Notes under the pieces: model-generated | The model's database searches: none | Seen by the model: only the letters and a program-made list of their open reading frames with translations | What the model was told of the DNA's origin: nothing | Part shown: one piece after another, positions 1 to 12,829 of the stretch | Layout of the letters: each line of letters opens with the position of its first letter | Numbering within the stretch: the stretch's first letter is position 1 | Translations under genes and position numbers: made by a program | DNA from: Talinum fruticosum | Lineage: Eukaryota > Streptophyta > Magnoliopsida > Caryophyllales > Talinaceae | DNA: 64,000 nt | Direction: 5' to 3' | Assembly (NCBI GenBank): GCA_021018815.1 | Contig: JAITYX010000021.1 | Span: 7,159,001-7,223,000, forward strand

Positions 1-552
1 CAAATAACAAAAAAAAAAAAAGAAACATATTTTTGTCAACAAAAGAACACATGACAAGTCCTTTTCTGCCTCCAGAAAAAGAATTGAAATCTTTTGACGT
101 ATTTCTCACAGAAGTCATCCGTCTCAATATCTAATAGATCTGGAAAAACTGAACCATATCTAATTACCTCAAACAAACAACCAAAACAAAACCAAACTGT
201 AAATTAAGGTAGCCCAACTTTGCATCAAACCTGAAGACTCGAACCAACTTGAACCTATCTGAAATATGCCTGACCGATAGTCCCATTTGATGAGCTTACT
301 GGATCAACCAACCCAAAGGCATACCCGATTATGACCTAAGTTGAACCCCTTCTGACCTATCAGTCAATCAACCCGATCTAAACGTAACCCAACCCAACCA
401 AGGCACCCGGTCTCCTAGATCTATAGTAAGATGACAAATATAGAAACAACATGAAATGAAAACCACTTTCCCCTGGATATACATATCCAACCAAGCAAAC
501 TAATTTCCAAATTTTAGAACAGAAAGAAACTATTCAGGGGAACAAATTATAC
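1..552 (-). other. Intron 3 of the KUP/HAK/KT gene
   Basis: No open coding exon is seen on the minus strand here. The sequence is AT-rich with many short AACCC/ACCCAA-like pieces. It lies downstream of a good GTATAA donor, and the next transporter exon is expected past the left edge. Confidence 0.6.
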
Positions 553-1400
553 CAGAAATAGCAGGTGTTAGGAGCCCATCTCCAACAACCATACAAGTAC
601 CAAGAAGAACCAAGACTAATAATGCCGTATGCAAGCCCTTATGCTTCTCGAGCACCTTCTTTACCTTCGAGGTGCTTCGAGTCTCCGGAGGATGCTCCAT
701 CTTATACGTAGACAAGTCTTCGTCCGATGCCTGCCTATTGGGAAGAAGACTCACTTTGGCATGTCTACATATCAAGGAATACAGGGCAAAAGTACCACCT
801 ACAAAATTCACAAACGCACCAAATTTTAATCTATGATTGGAATCTAGCATGGTCGAAATTCTAAATCTATTATGAACTATTGAAGAGGTGACAAACGAAT
901 GTTCTAAAGTAGAAATTTTTTTCCCCTCTTTATCAAATGGTCTAAAATTGTTGAGATAAAATGAAAGCAAATCATTAATGGCTTACCTTCTCCATTGTCA
1001 TCAGCTCTCAGCACAATGAAGACATACTTGAACAAAGGAACTAGAGTGAGAGTCCAGAACACAAATGAGAGAACACCAAAAATTTCCTCATTGGATTCTG
1101 AGTGATGAATATCTTCTGCAAATGTGCTCTTGAAGACATACAGAGGGGAAATGCTCAAATCTCCATATACCACTCCCAAGCTCTGATATGCTAACAGCAA
1201 AACTGTTTTCCAAGAATTCTCCTGCAATCACAATGCCCACATATTCAACTTCTAAGCCCAAAACAAATCACAACCAAAATCAGAAATTTGGAAGAATTAC
1301 AGCTTGCAATTAGTTGAAACAGCAATAAAAATGTAAAATTAACATGATTAAATGGGAAAACCTTGGATGAACTCCAGCAGTTGCTTTGAGTAAGATCCAT
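553..1400 (-). CDS. KUP/HAK/KT potassium transporter, first three coding exons (partial)
   Basis: N-terminal part of a plasma- or endomembrane K+ uptake permease (KUP/HAK/KT family, H+-coupled). Exons on the minus strand are 1362-1400, 987-1221 and 553-798; all have GT-AG borders and phases that join cleanly. They give 173 residues. Exon 1 encodes only 13 residues starting MDLTQSNCW. Exon 2 carries the family hallmark [13 protein letters not shown] (about residues 30-42) and [20 protein letters not shown]. Exon 3 starts [15 protein letters not shown] and ends [15 protein letters not shown], at the conserved intron before VFSAVSG. Three hydrophobic membrane stretches are visible (about residues 19-43, 60-82 and 148-172). 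The start is chosen because exon 1 splices in frame to ENSW. Wording such as [18 protein letters not shown] resembles KUP6/KUP8-type members, but the subclade is inference. Most of the protein (usually about 780 residues) is off the left edge. Confidence 0.9.
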
Positions 1401-4400
1401 GATTTTTCTGGGCAACCCAGAAAAATAGAAGAGAAATTCAGTGCTTCTAGAACAAAACCCAAGAGGCAAAATCTGAAAATATACTCAGATGGGAAGATAA
1501 CCCAGAAAATCTCTGCTTCTTTGAATTATGGGCAAGAAAATATAAAAAGTCATCAAAAATGACCATAACTAGGACACTTTTGGGGAACCCACATGCCATC
1601 ATCAACTTTATCTTGGTTCTGAGCAACAAGATGACTGCGGTCTGAGCAAGCAATATAAATCTGGGATAAGAGAAAGATAGTGCTCTCAAAAGTCATGAAA
1701 TTAAATACTATATATGAATCTCCAACGATTCTCAAGAGGCATTGAGGTGGAAGCTTTGAGGGATTTTCAAAGAATGTGGGACTGTGACGGTGTAACTCTT
1801 CATTGCTGAAGCACTATAACTTATATTGGGGTCTGAGGAAAGAGAGTGGAGATGAATTCTGCAGAGCTCAGAATTACATTGAACAGTCAATTTATCTATC
1901 CTGGGTTCGTTTTTCTTTTTAAATAAAGGAAAATGATAAAGACATGGTATGTAGGAGGTGGATCCCCCTAAAATATTTTCAACAAATTTTTCTAACTAAT
2001 GATAAATTCTTTAACTGCTTAAATTGTCAATCGTTTAGGGATAGACTGTAATATTACTTATCTATTATCAATTGGTAAGTGTATACAATATTTTTATGGT
2101 GAATGAAAATTATAGATTTTAATCTGCCACATTAATATGTATAACTTCTTTAAGAGAAACATGCAAAATAAAGATCGAAAAATGAACTAAAAGGATAAAT
2201 TTCAATTTAATTCGACCTGATTTAGGAGTTGAATCAAACTATTTACACCTAGTGATCACAAAATAAGTAAGCTTATGAGTCGAAAATGAAACCAAAAATG
2301 GAGTGGGGTGGGTGAGGAGTGGGGCTATGAGTGAGTTGGAACATTGAGTGACCAAAATAATTGAGAGGAATGTTAAATGACGGCAGGGTATATGGAAGGA
2401 GCACAATCACGTGACCCAACGACCGTTGTAATAACAAATGCCCTCATACCAAGGAACCCCCCTAAGTAAGGGCCTCACCCTCACCCTCTTTCTCTCTCCT
2501 GATTAGGTACCCCTAAATTCTCCTCTTAATCAACACACAAGAATCTATTAACCAAACCATTACCAAACTCACTCCCTAAACAAGCTCAACATTATATTAA
2601 TCTTAATTAGTTACCCTCCCTCTTCCTCCTAGTAGGGCATTGACCGCATTTTAAGGGTCTAATTTTGACCCTGCTTCCCTCTATATATATTGTCCTAGAG
2701 GTCAACTATATTGTTATGTTAATCTGCTTGGATTATAGAGTGGATGCTATATATAATATTTTATTGACTTGTGTAATTTTAATATTAATAATTATTGATA
2801 AAAAAAACTGAGTTTGAATCAATACAAGTATAAGTAGTTTGGATAACTACACAAAAATAGCATATCTAAATATACCCTACTTATATTTATAATATAGGCG
2901 ACCTTATCAAATCCAAACCTAAATTGTACCAACATATACCCTATTGTTGAATGTGATTGAATAGCTGTCTAAATTTCGATGTGGACTTGTGAAAATTCCG
3001 GATAGTTGTATTTGGTGACTTGTCCAAATATCTCGAGTTTTTATAATTTAAAATTAGCTTAGAAATTCAAACTAAATAGATAAAATTCGTTTTAAACATA
3101 TGACAAATTGCTGATGGATTTTAAATTCCAACAAAGGTTTGCAAACATTCTAGGGAATTTTTGAATCTAAAAATTTATAAATGAGTTGGTTGAATTTATG
3201 TGGATGATGAAGGTGCATATAGCTTACTAAGACCTAAGGCACATTTGGCATTGTAGAGGTAACAAAAAGAACCGTGATCCATATGTATGATGCCCCCTAC
3301 AAAAAGAACCCTTACGAAATGGCAAATATAATGTGAGACGTAAAAATAATAAAAAATTTTATTCCCTAAAACCACCACTATAACAATATTTAGTGGAATC
3401 ACCATATTACACCAAAGCTAAGAAAATTGCTCATTAACTTCAAAAAGTTATTTGATAGTGAATAAAAGAAATACGTTGTTGATTAATGAAACCAACTCGA
3501 CATTTATATAAAGCAAAATAATATATTTATTTGATGTTAACTCACTTATTACCGATTGATGAATAGTTTTTCTTCTTGGATATTTATATTTATATAACTC
3601 TATCTTTTTTGGCTTTAATTTTTTTAAACATCTTCCTTTTTTATATTAACTTTTACCATCCTTCACTTTTGTGTAAAATACCTGACTCTCTAAACTTATG
3701 AAAATGTCTTTACATTTGGAAATTATAATTATAAGATCAATATTTTTTATGCTCTTATTCATTGTATTATGACCTTAATATTTTACTAAAAAAATTAATA
3801 TTTTGTCTTATTTAATTTTTACTATTTGATAATTATTTTAAAAATGCTCTGTGTATATTTTGATGGTTTTTTCTTTTCTTAACATCAAAATTCATCTTTA
3901 TTTTATATTATTATTTGGCAATTAGGAAGACTTTATTCGATATGAGAAAAAAGAAAAATAATAAAAATGTATATACAGACAATAACTGAAATGCATAAGT
4001 TGTTTGAGATGAAGAAAGAAAAAGTAGTTGCGTAACAAATGTAGTATTAATGTGGGCAAGAAATGTGTAGGCAAAGAACGTTGTCTCTAAAAACAGGTTG
4101 TCCTCAAACCCCAGAAAGCTAAGCCACACCCGAGAGACAGAGACAGAGACAGAGAATATTAAAAATTAGAAAAAATAAAAGGAAAAAAAAAGGGTGATAT
4201 GCAAAACCATGTGAGTTCCATGCTAAGAAGAAGAGCTAACCATGCCCTTTCCATGTTGCCCTCTCACTATCCTCCTTCTTATATCTTCGTTTTATATTTT
4301 TAAAATATAGACCTCCATTATATTTCTATTTTACATTAATTATAAATATTTTTAAAAATATAGAGCTTCATTGTATGTTTTTGTTTATGTGATAATTGAG

Positions 4401-5164
4401 TACAAAAAAATAGAGTCTCAGAAAATTGTAATTTTAAAATAACGAATAACTTAAACTATTTAAGTACGGAGAATAGACTGAGCATGAACAAACACCCATT
4501 GTATTGCATATTTGCACGGTCTTTTTCTTATTTCGTATATTTTGACTAATTAACATTTTTTCAACTCAATATGTGATATAGTAATAATTTTTGTAGAATT
4601 ATACTCGTCGATATCTTAGTGTAGTATGAAAAATAATAATCTTTTCACCAAATCATTGTTAAATCATGTTCCTTTTCCCGTCAAATACGTTATCATTTAT
4701 TAATCTTAAATTTTATTATTAAGAAAGAGTATGGAAATTAAATAAAAATTTTCTTAATCACTTTGGCTTATTTTAGCATATGCTCTAATGGTTGTCATTT
4801 TTTTCAGTTAGCAAATACAACTACCTCAAGCTTTGCCTGCTTATATTATCAAAAAGGTGATAAAATTAAAATTGATTTATTGTCTAATTCCTTTTAACAA
4901 ACTGTAGAGAATGCATGTGTACGTTAAATTTGGTGATGTAGACGTGTCTTGCTCGAATTGGACAACGTCACCAAACATCATAAGGTGGTTGATTAATCCA
5001 TTTTTCCTGCTTAAAATAAGTTTTTGAGATTCTAAAAGTGGCAGCCCACTTGTGATTATTATATGTGCTTTTAAGGTAAAAATATCATAATTATCAACAC
5101 TTGTCAGTATGTATAAAGTTTATTCATATTTTAAATAAAAAATTTATATAATTTTGGTAAAGCC
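1401..5164. other. Upstream region of the transporter and gene-poor intergenic DNA
   Basis: The first few hundred bases (to about 1.9 kb) probably hold the 5' UTR and promoter of the minus-strand transporter; no site can be fixed. The rest is AT-rich with only short chance reading frames. No RNA gene or repeat family was recognised. Confidence 0.5.
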
Positions 5165-6380
5165 AAATTTATTTATTTATTTATTTTATAAAGATGATAT
5201 CTTTCATTACCAAACTAAATAAATTTTCTCAACCTACATTCACCATAAGGGAGGGTCTAGCCCAAGCCTTACGGCAAACATCTGTAAATATTCTCTACCT
5301 TTCTTTTTCTTACAAATTTTTGCTAGATAGATAAGTCTACTTTTGATCAAAAAGACATGTAGTTGTGATCTCCCTTGCATTTCCATGGTTCATCCTGAAT
5401 ATATTATGATATCTCACTTCCCATAGGCAAAATACAACTATAGAAAAACAAAGAAAATTGACTCTTCCTACTGTTTTGGATAATCCCCGATTGTTAACCA
5501 TCCGAGTTATGTCTTGGGCTGAGTTTACATGCTACTCATTGTTCTCGTGACATTCTGGATCAAAGTCTAACTAAATAAGTGGTCGTGTGTTTTTGCACAG
5601 CTTGAAGCAAAGCAAGCAAAGGGGAGTAATTGGGATGTTCATAGCTTGCAGCTTGTCCTCTGTTAGTAATTTGTCCTGCATCATCATCCATAAGCAGAAA
5701 CTATGTTTTGGAATATTGTATTTGTTTCAAATGAGCTGAGTATTATGCAACCTCTTTGTTTTTCCATTGAGTCATTTACATCCACTAGTTATGTTGTATT
5801 TACCAGAGGTATGGTGCAGCCCCTCCCCCAAGCCTTCTTGAAATTTAATTCTTAACTTAAGAAGTTTCCTCCAAGTACCATGTTGAGTGTAGAGTTAACT
5901 CTACTGTCCAAATCGACCTCTTTTTCAAATAGATTTCATTGATCTATTTTATCCACGCGCATTGCTTATCCTCAATTAAATATCAAAGATGCTTAATCAC
6001 CGCAGCTTGATTCCACTCATAGTAGTTTAGAATCCCAAGACCTCCTAGTCCTTTGGGTTTACAAACAAAATCCCAAGCTATTGGTGTTGGGGGAGGGGAG
6101 GGGGAAGTTTAGAGTATGAACTTTTCTGCCCCCACAGAAAGTTCCTGCAAGTGCTTTCAATCTCCTTTATACTCACTCCCTTTTGGTAGAATGAACAGAT
6201 GTCCAATATGTGTATAAAAAGAACATGACAGAATTTATAAGTTGTAGTCTACCTGCATATGATAGGTGTTGGGACTTCTAGCATGTAATCCTTACAGTAA
6301 TTTTCTTTACAAGCAAATGACAAGTCATCTTTAGACCATATTTTAGTGGTAAGAGGCACCCCAGGATATCTTATAGGAAA
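5165..6380 (-). mobile_element. LINE (non-LTR retrotransposon) 3' remnant
   Basis: Reading the minus strand from about 6290 to 5340 gives, across several frames, the usual C-terminal order of plant LINE polyproteins. First comes LSYAGRLQLINSVLFSIHTYW followed by FILPKG (reverse-transcriptase thumb side). Next is AWDFVCKPKGLGGLGILNYY. Then WIKWINEIYLKKRSIW with TWRKLLKLR (zf-RVT region), and a worn tail with VVFCLWEVRYHNIFR. Stops and frame changes are numerous, so it is dead. The minus-strand 3' end is marked by an A-rich tail, seen on the plus strand as ATTTATTTATTT near 5167-5185. The 5' part with endonuclease and most of the RT is not visible; 5' truncation is usual for LINEs. Exact ends are uncertain. 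Confidence 0.75.
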
Positions 6381-7591
6381 GGAAAAAGGTCAAAAAGTTT
6401 TTTTTCAATAATGTTAAGGTTTAGATTTAATTCTCCAAAACTCGCTATATTAGTATTAATCTTTATATTTCATTTAATAATTACTAATTATTCGTATCAA
6501 AAATGTATGTCTTTTTATTCTTTTGTGGAAGTTTCAGAATAAAATCTCCTCTTGTATTAGTATATATTGGAATCTTTTTTTCTTTTAAAATCAATAAAAT
6601 ATACTGTGTTTGTATATTTTAATTGATAATAACTTCGGTCAATTTAATTACTTAATATTAGGATATTTTACGACTGTACATGATTTATAATTAAATCTGA
6701 GTCAAGTAAAATAAGTTGTACTTAATCTTGGAGAATCATTGGTTAAATCATCCTATAAGAGCACTACTTTTTCATATCACCAATTCACTTTAAAACCCCC
6801 GCTATATACAAGTTTTATTACCTGCCATATAAATAAAAATTAAAAAAATATTGATAATACTCTATTAATTAATAATTGATTTTTTCTAATAATCAGTAGT
6901 TTTGTGAGACATGCGTATATGGGAAGTCGAGAATCGGAGATTTGTTGGGAATATTTGAGAGATTCAATGGAAGACAAATACATGCAAATTCAACGTGAAA
7001 GATAATATTTTTGCCTTTTTTATAATTAAATTATTCTAGTAGTGTACTACGTCGTTGCTTTTCTTTTTTTAAAAAAAAATTCCTGTCAGTAAGTGCCAAT
7101 TTTTTAGTGCTCATATAGATAGCGCCCCCCCAAAACTAGAGGGAAATAAATATTAGCATGAATTTTGGGTTTCACCATCTGGGTAAAGTCATGATGAATT
7201 AAAGATTAACAATTAGTTTAGTAAGTAAAATTTATAAAATTATTATTGTTAGATTTAAATCTTATCTATATCGATCATTTTATAACGTAATTATATATCA
7301 ATTACTAACATAACTGGTGTGAAACTTCAAAGTAAGTATGATAGAATTGAAGTTCGATTTTATGTTTGGGTCCACATATTTTAAATAATATCGTAATAAA
7401 TACACACCATAATGTGAAGCATATTAAAGACGACATGGTGACATGTGGTAAAATATCTTGGCTTTTAAATTTTATGTGGAAATTAAATATGGTCATTTCT
7501 CTATCCAATTATCTTTCTATTTTCTAATTATCTCCTCTAAGGCCCACAGCATAAATGATAGTAGTACTTTTGTCTCCCCTAGAAGAGTATA
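6381..7591. other. Intergenic, no gene seen
   Basis: AT-rich DNA without a supportable gene, RNA gene or recognisable transposon end. Confidence 0.4.
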
Positions 7592-7736
7592 TACTCCATC
7601 CGTCCCAATTTAATTGCATGGTTTATAAAATACGAATTTTAAGAAAATCAGTCAACAAGATATCAATTATCCATTATACCCTAATTATTTCATATCATTA
7701 ATTATTATGTTTTGATTATCATAAGTCATATATGTC

Positions 7737-7767
<31 letters not shown>

Positions 7768-7830
7768 AAGCAAATAATTTGGGACATTCAAAAAAGAAAT
7801 AACAAGCAAAAAAGTGGGACAAAATGAGTA
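7592..7830. mobile_element. Stowaway-like (Tc1/mariner) MITE
   Basis: The left end TACTCCATCCGTCCCA is the classic Stowaway-type terminus. The right end read in reverse complement, TACTCATTTTGTCCCACTT, matches it imperfectly. Both ends abut TA, as expected of a TA target duplication. Length is about 240 bp with no coding capacity; an AT dinucleotide run (7737-7763) lies inside. Confidence 0.65.
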
Positions 7831-10800
7831 TTACTTTTTGACTGAAAGAGAAATTTCATGAATAAAAAGTCATATGACATCTACAAAGATAATTTTTAAC
7901 AAGAATAAATTTAAAATATCAAAACGGATCTCTATTTCGACAAAATTAATAGTAGATATACTTTCGTTTGGCTCCATGTTTACATAATCAATCCGGCCAC
8001 AAACCGTATTCTTCGACTTCAATATGTCTTTCCCAAATATCATCGGACTATTGTATAACTTTATAAAAATGGATCTCTGTATTGAATCACTCCAAATAAA
8101 AAGTCCTTTTTATGCTGAAAGATGGGAGATAAAATGTCTAATATATTCAAGATAGTCATTTTTTGTTAGGTTCTTTGTACCAAAAATGTTAAGCAGCAAT
8201 TTCGTTGAAAAATAAATGATTGTAAAATATAAAAGATACATGCATTTTGTGGCATGTTCTTCGCACCAATTTGTTGATATGAGAATATATAATGGAATAA
8301 GCATATTTGCTTTTCAGGAAAAAAATTGAATGTGCTCTAAATAGATACATGCATGTGTGAATTTCATCAAGTATTGCAAAGATAAAATTAAATTCATATT
8401 AATTTGTGTGGAGATTCCCCATAAAAATTCCAAGGCTAATTTAATTACTTTATATATACACACAAATCAAAATTCAAGTCCAATCATCTCAAATTATTTA
8501 TAATTAGTCAGAATCTTAAGACGGATGACATCTTCTATACGTACTATACTTTATTGTATGAGATTATAATATACAAAAATTAATGTCTTTTTTGTTGAGT
8601 TCAATATCTGACTACATAATTAGTATATAATCGATATCAGTCTAATAATTAATACTAAGGTTTAATTATTTCCTTCTCTTTTATGTTGTAATAACTATAT
8701 TATATTTACAATGTGTTTTACTTTATGATTATTTTAAGGTTTTATTTCATTTGTAAGTAACTCATCAACGAGTTGTAAGGAACTATAAAATAGTTGTAAA
8801 GTTAGTTATAAAAAGTTGTACGCAATTATAAAACTGTAATCTAAAATTAAATGGAACATGACTTCAATCTCAAAAGTAACATTTATATTATGGACTCGAA
8901 TTTATGGACTTAGTGATATAACACAATTTCAGGAGAATATAGTATTTTTAGAAAGGAGGATCATAGAAATGAGAGATAAATTTTTTTAAAAATAAAAAAT
9001 ACCATATATTATAACTTGAGTCTATAAATTCAGATATATGATATAATTTATGATCCCCATGGAAAATAGCGAAAAAAATAATTAATTGAAGAGCTCCTGC
9101 CAAAAGTAAAAAATGATATATGGGCTAATTGGAGCCCTCCACACCTCCAAGGCCAGCTATTATGAGTTATGACCCCTCTTATGATATGGGCTCAGTGGCT
9201 TCACCATGAATTCGCTCCTCCTAAACCCCAATAGCCATTTCAAATACGAATAAATTAGTTAAGAAAGTTTAAGTAATTATGGGTAACACAAATATTTGGA
9301 TGGTTCTTTGGATCATATAACATAGATCTCAACTAACTCAACTAATAAAAAATTTTAAAAATTATTATTAGAGACTTAGGTTTGAATTACGCATACTTCA
9401 TCCTTTACATCTCTCTTTGCACCACTTTCAATCGAACTGGTATTCTTAAGCTTAATAAGAGAAAATTTATAGAATTTTGTGAGTTACAATAGCGGTGATA
9501 AGTATGTATGGATTTCTATGACTTCCACTCTATCTATGAATCTTAAAACAAAGCTCATAAAAAAATGTTATAATAGGGAGCTCTACTTAGGGTAAAGTTG
9601 TGAGTTTTTTTTTTTTAAAAAAAAAAGATTATTGTCACTATTTAAAGGTACTATATAGAAAATAAGTTTCGGTGATGATTTGAATTATTCGTCTTCACTT
9701 ATGGTTACAATATACTTATGTGGCTCTTAAACAAACTGTCCGATTCAAGCTAAATATCCAAATTGACTTGATCATATTTGTTTAATATGAATATGACTCG
9801 AATTTAACATATGATATTTATTTTTTTATTTACAAGGTTATTGATGACAAATCTCGTAAGATTAGGAGCAAGACGATCGTAATCCTAATCTGACTTAATT
9901 CCAATTAGCTTATTTTTCCAAATGACCCCACCAACGATTGATTTCTCGTGCTTCTTTATTCAACTACACTCCTTTTTGTCTTAAAAAATCGAAATTGGAG
10001 CGCAACAAAATTGAAAGTGATGGTCCAATAAATAATAAAAATATCAACTGTAACCAGGGTTCATTTTGCACCAATGCAATGTAAAAATTGATATGTAAAT
10101 TAAGTTTAAAGTTATAATTGACCATGCCATTGCCATGTTTACTAGGAAAGTTGCTTCCTAATTCACTTTGTCGGTGAGTAAAAACTGTGGGGCAGAAGAA
10201 AAATTATGACTGTTTTTTCAAACATGCATAAGCTACATATATGTCAACTGTAGAAATAGATAAACGCATCCATTATTTCTTTTCTTTTCTTTTCTTTTCT
10301 TTTTGCCGGATCACCAAACTTATTTTATCATTGCTTAACTCACGGAGGTTTAAACGGATATTATATATTAAGGGTCGAGTGGCTCAGCTTAAGATTTGAA
10401 TCATGGGAGTTTGAGTGTCGAATAAAATATTTCATCCGAATTTTAGACATTGATCGATTTTTCTGACCCTAATTTAACCCGGACTTGAATTTTTGCTAAT
10501 ACTAAATGAGAGAAATAGCATGATTTTTTCCAAGTTGGAACTCAACTTTCCTAACGAATTAAGCACTTTTGTAAAAAGGCATGATAGGCTTTTAAAGATG
10601 TAAGTGAGGGAGATTGACCTCCAAGTCATATATATATGGCATTCCTTTTAGAAAGAAAGAAAGGGTTCTTGACCCACCAATCACCATGCTTACTAAATGG
10701 TTGTTAGTGACAAGACTATATTCAACACCCATAGCCTTTTAAAGGCAATACCTAACCCCATTCGAGAAAAAGAAAGGAGCATACAATTCAACAGGATAGG

Positions 10801-12412
10801 GAGTAAAAAGTAATGGGATTTGGATGACACCAAATTGGGGAATTCCCCTCCCACGCCGGGGGACGAGGGAGACCAAAAAACATAAGAAATTAAGCTTTTA
10901 AATTTATTTATCTATTATCATATACTGGAGAATATAATTAAATATTTATTATGAATTTCCCATTATTAATTTATAAATATTTTATTTAATTCACGTATTT
11001 TTCTTTTATAGAAAAGCAAAATTTAGATTAAATCAGATCGCTTTTCATAATACAATTATTCAATCCCATTTTATGGGCTAAACCTAGCAATGAGATGGGT
11101 CACATTCTACTCAAGTAAAAAAAATTTAATAACTTAAAATCGGTGTTTTTCATAGTAAAACTCATCAAAAATGAAAAGTTCACATTCTACACAAGTAAAA
11201 AAAAATGGAGCTAACTTAGTATAATACAAAAAAGTCCAAAACCAACGAAATGTATCGGTCTTATGCTTGTGATATTCATGTCCCTTCTTACGTTTTACAA
11301 TATCTAACACTTCATAATTTTAATGACGTATTAATAATTAGTTTACCAATTTTGTTCTCATTAATTGGTTTTTTCTCTTCCTTTTTCATTAATTTTTTTA
11401 TTTTTAATGAAATATTGGGACAATTTGGTCTTTTAATATAAATTTTGTGTTTCCTTGGTATTTCATCATAACATTAAAACGATAATTATTTTAAAATGGA
11501 TGGAGTAGTTGAAAGTAATTTATACTACCTCTATTTCACAATACTTGTTATTTTTGAGCTGTGAGTGAACCAAAGAAACATAAAATTCATGACAGAATTT
11601 ATGTTAAAAGACTAAAGCTGTTCCAAGGTTTTATTAGAAATGAAGAAAATTAATAAAAAAAGGAGAGAAAAATAATTAGTAAGGATAAATTGGTAAACTA
11701 GTCATTAATATATCATTAAAATTATAAATAATAAATATTATAAAATAAAAAAATTAATTAAAGTGACATGTTAAACTAATGGCATAATTAATTAATGAAT
11801 AGGGGAAAAGGGACAAAGATAGTTGATTATTGTAAATTAGTAGAACAAATTTAAAAAAGGGGGTAGAAACAAAGAGAAGCCGCTCCCCCATATATAATCA
11901 TTCAATGTTTTAATCTTATTGCATTTTTCTATAATTTGTTTAAAAATTAATTATCAAATGGATTTTGTATTTAAACCTTTCAAAAGTAGTTTGATACCTT
12001 TTTTCACCAATTAATTGCCATTTTTATTTGTATTTTATAACAATACACTAAAATTTGAATAATTTGTCTTTTATTTATGAATAGCATGTCAATTCATATA
12101 TGGCATATATACATAAATGGATAGATAATTCTATAAAAAAAATGAATATATAATAGCTTATTATTATTTATATGCACTCAAATATGATAATAATTACATA
12201 CACTGCACAAGTAAACTCATTATGTTCTTCATGCACACCAAACCAATTTGAACAACAACCTGAAACTGAAATCCCACAACAAAAAGTATTCCTTACCCAA
12301 AAAAATTGTGTAAAAATCAAAGGAATAATAGAAGCTCCATATATATTGAGTACATTGCTAAATCATATCATAAAAAGAGTATAAATATATAAACATAAGT
12401 AACTAAGCCACA
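7831..12412. other. Intergenic, no gene seen
   Basis: AT-rich DNA with homopolymer runs and short chance frames. A Stowaway-like terminus may occur near 11522 but no partner end could be paired with confidence. Confidence 0.4.
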
Positions 12413-12693
12413 TCAATGACCAATACCAGGGCTTGGAATATCTTCATGCTTCCTGTAGAAATCATAATTATAATCATAATCTTGATCATCCTGCATCAGC
12501 CTCCTACCCAGCAACTTCCCTTGGTAGTTTTCCGGCCGGTGGTGGCCGGAAGAAGCGATCTGGGATGACCCAATTTGTAATTCCCCACCCAGTGATCTCT
12601 CTCTGGAGACATTGGCATATACACCATCATCACCCACCAACATATAACAGCAACAAGAAGAAGGGGACTAACCCTAGTGAAGGAGAAAGCCAT
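12413..12693 (-). CDS. CEP-like secreted peptide precursor, frame broken once
   Basis: Likely an apoplastic signalling-peptide precursor. One minus-strand frame opens at ATG 12693 with a good signal peptide (MAFSFTRVSPLLLVAVICWW). A second frame, open to a TGA at 12413, carries an acidic/hydrophilic body and ends DYDYNYDFYRKHEDIPSPGIGH split as a variable stretch plus the terminal 15-mer FYRKHEDIPSPGIGH. The SPGIGH ending directly before the stop is the hallmark of C-terminally encoded peptides (CEPs). The YR..(E/D)IPSPG form resembles the divergent second group rather than the DFRPTNPG form; that subgroup call is from memory. The signal peptide and mature domain are offset by one base, with the switch somewhere in about 12630-12680. 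Adding one base would give a normal precursor of about 93 residues. No intron is needed otherwise, and a TATA box lies at the right distance upstream. Either a lost base in the assembly or a recent pseudogene. Confidence 0.65.
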
Positions 12694-12809
12694 ACTCTCC
12701 CTTGATTGTGAATAATAGAAAACCCTTTTCCTTTTTTTTTTTTTTTTGGATGAAGGAAGTTGTGTTTGAAAGAGCTACATTAGGATAAGCCCATTTTGAG
12801 AGACATGAG

Positions 12810-12817
12810 TATATATA
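12810..12817 (-). promoter_or_regulatory. Probable TATA box of the CEP-like gene
   Basis: On the minus strand the sequence reads CTCTATATATACTC, about 120 bp upstream of the ATG at 12693, leaving room for a 5' UTR near 85-90 bases. Confidence 0.5.
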
Positions 12818-12829
12818 GAGGCAATAATA

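Noticed and set aside
10371..10420. GGTCGAGTGGCTCAG, reminiscent of a tRNA or SINE A box
   Set aside because: No matching acceptor stem, no GGTTCGAATCC B box at the right distance and no tRNA fold.
11500..11870. Possible second Stowaway MITE (CTACCTCTATTTCACAATAC at 11524)
   Set aside because: No convincing matching right end could be paired; kept only as a possibility.
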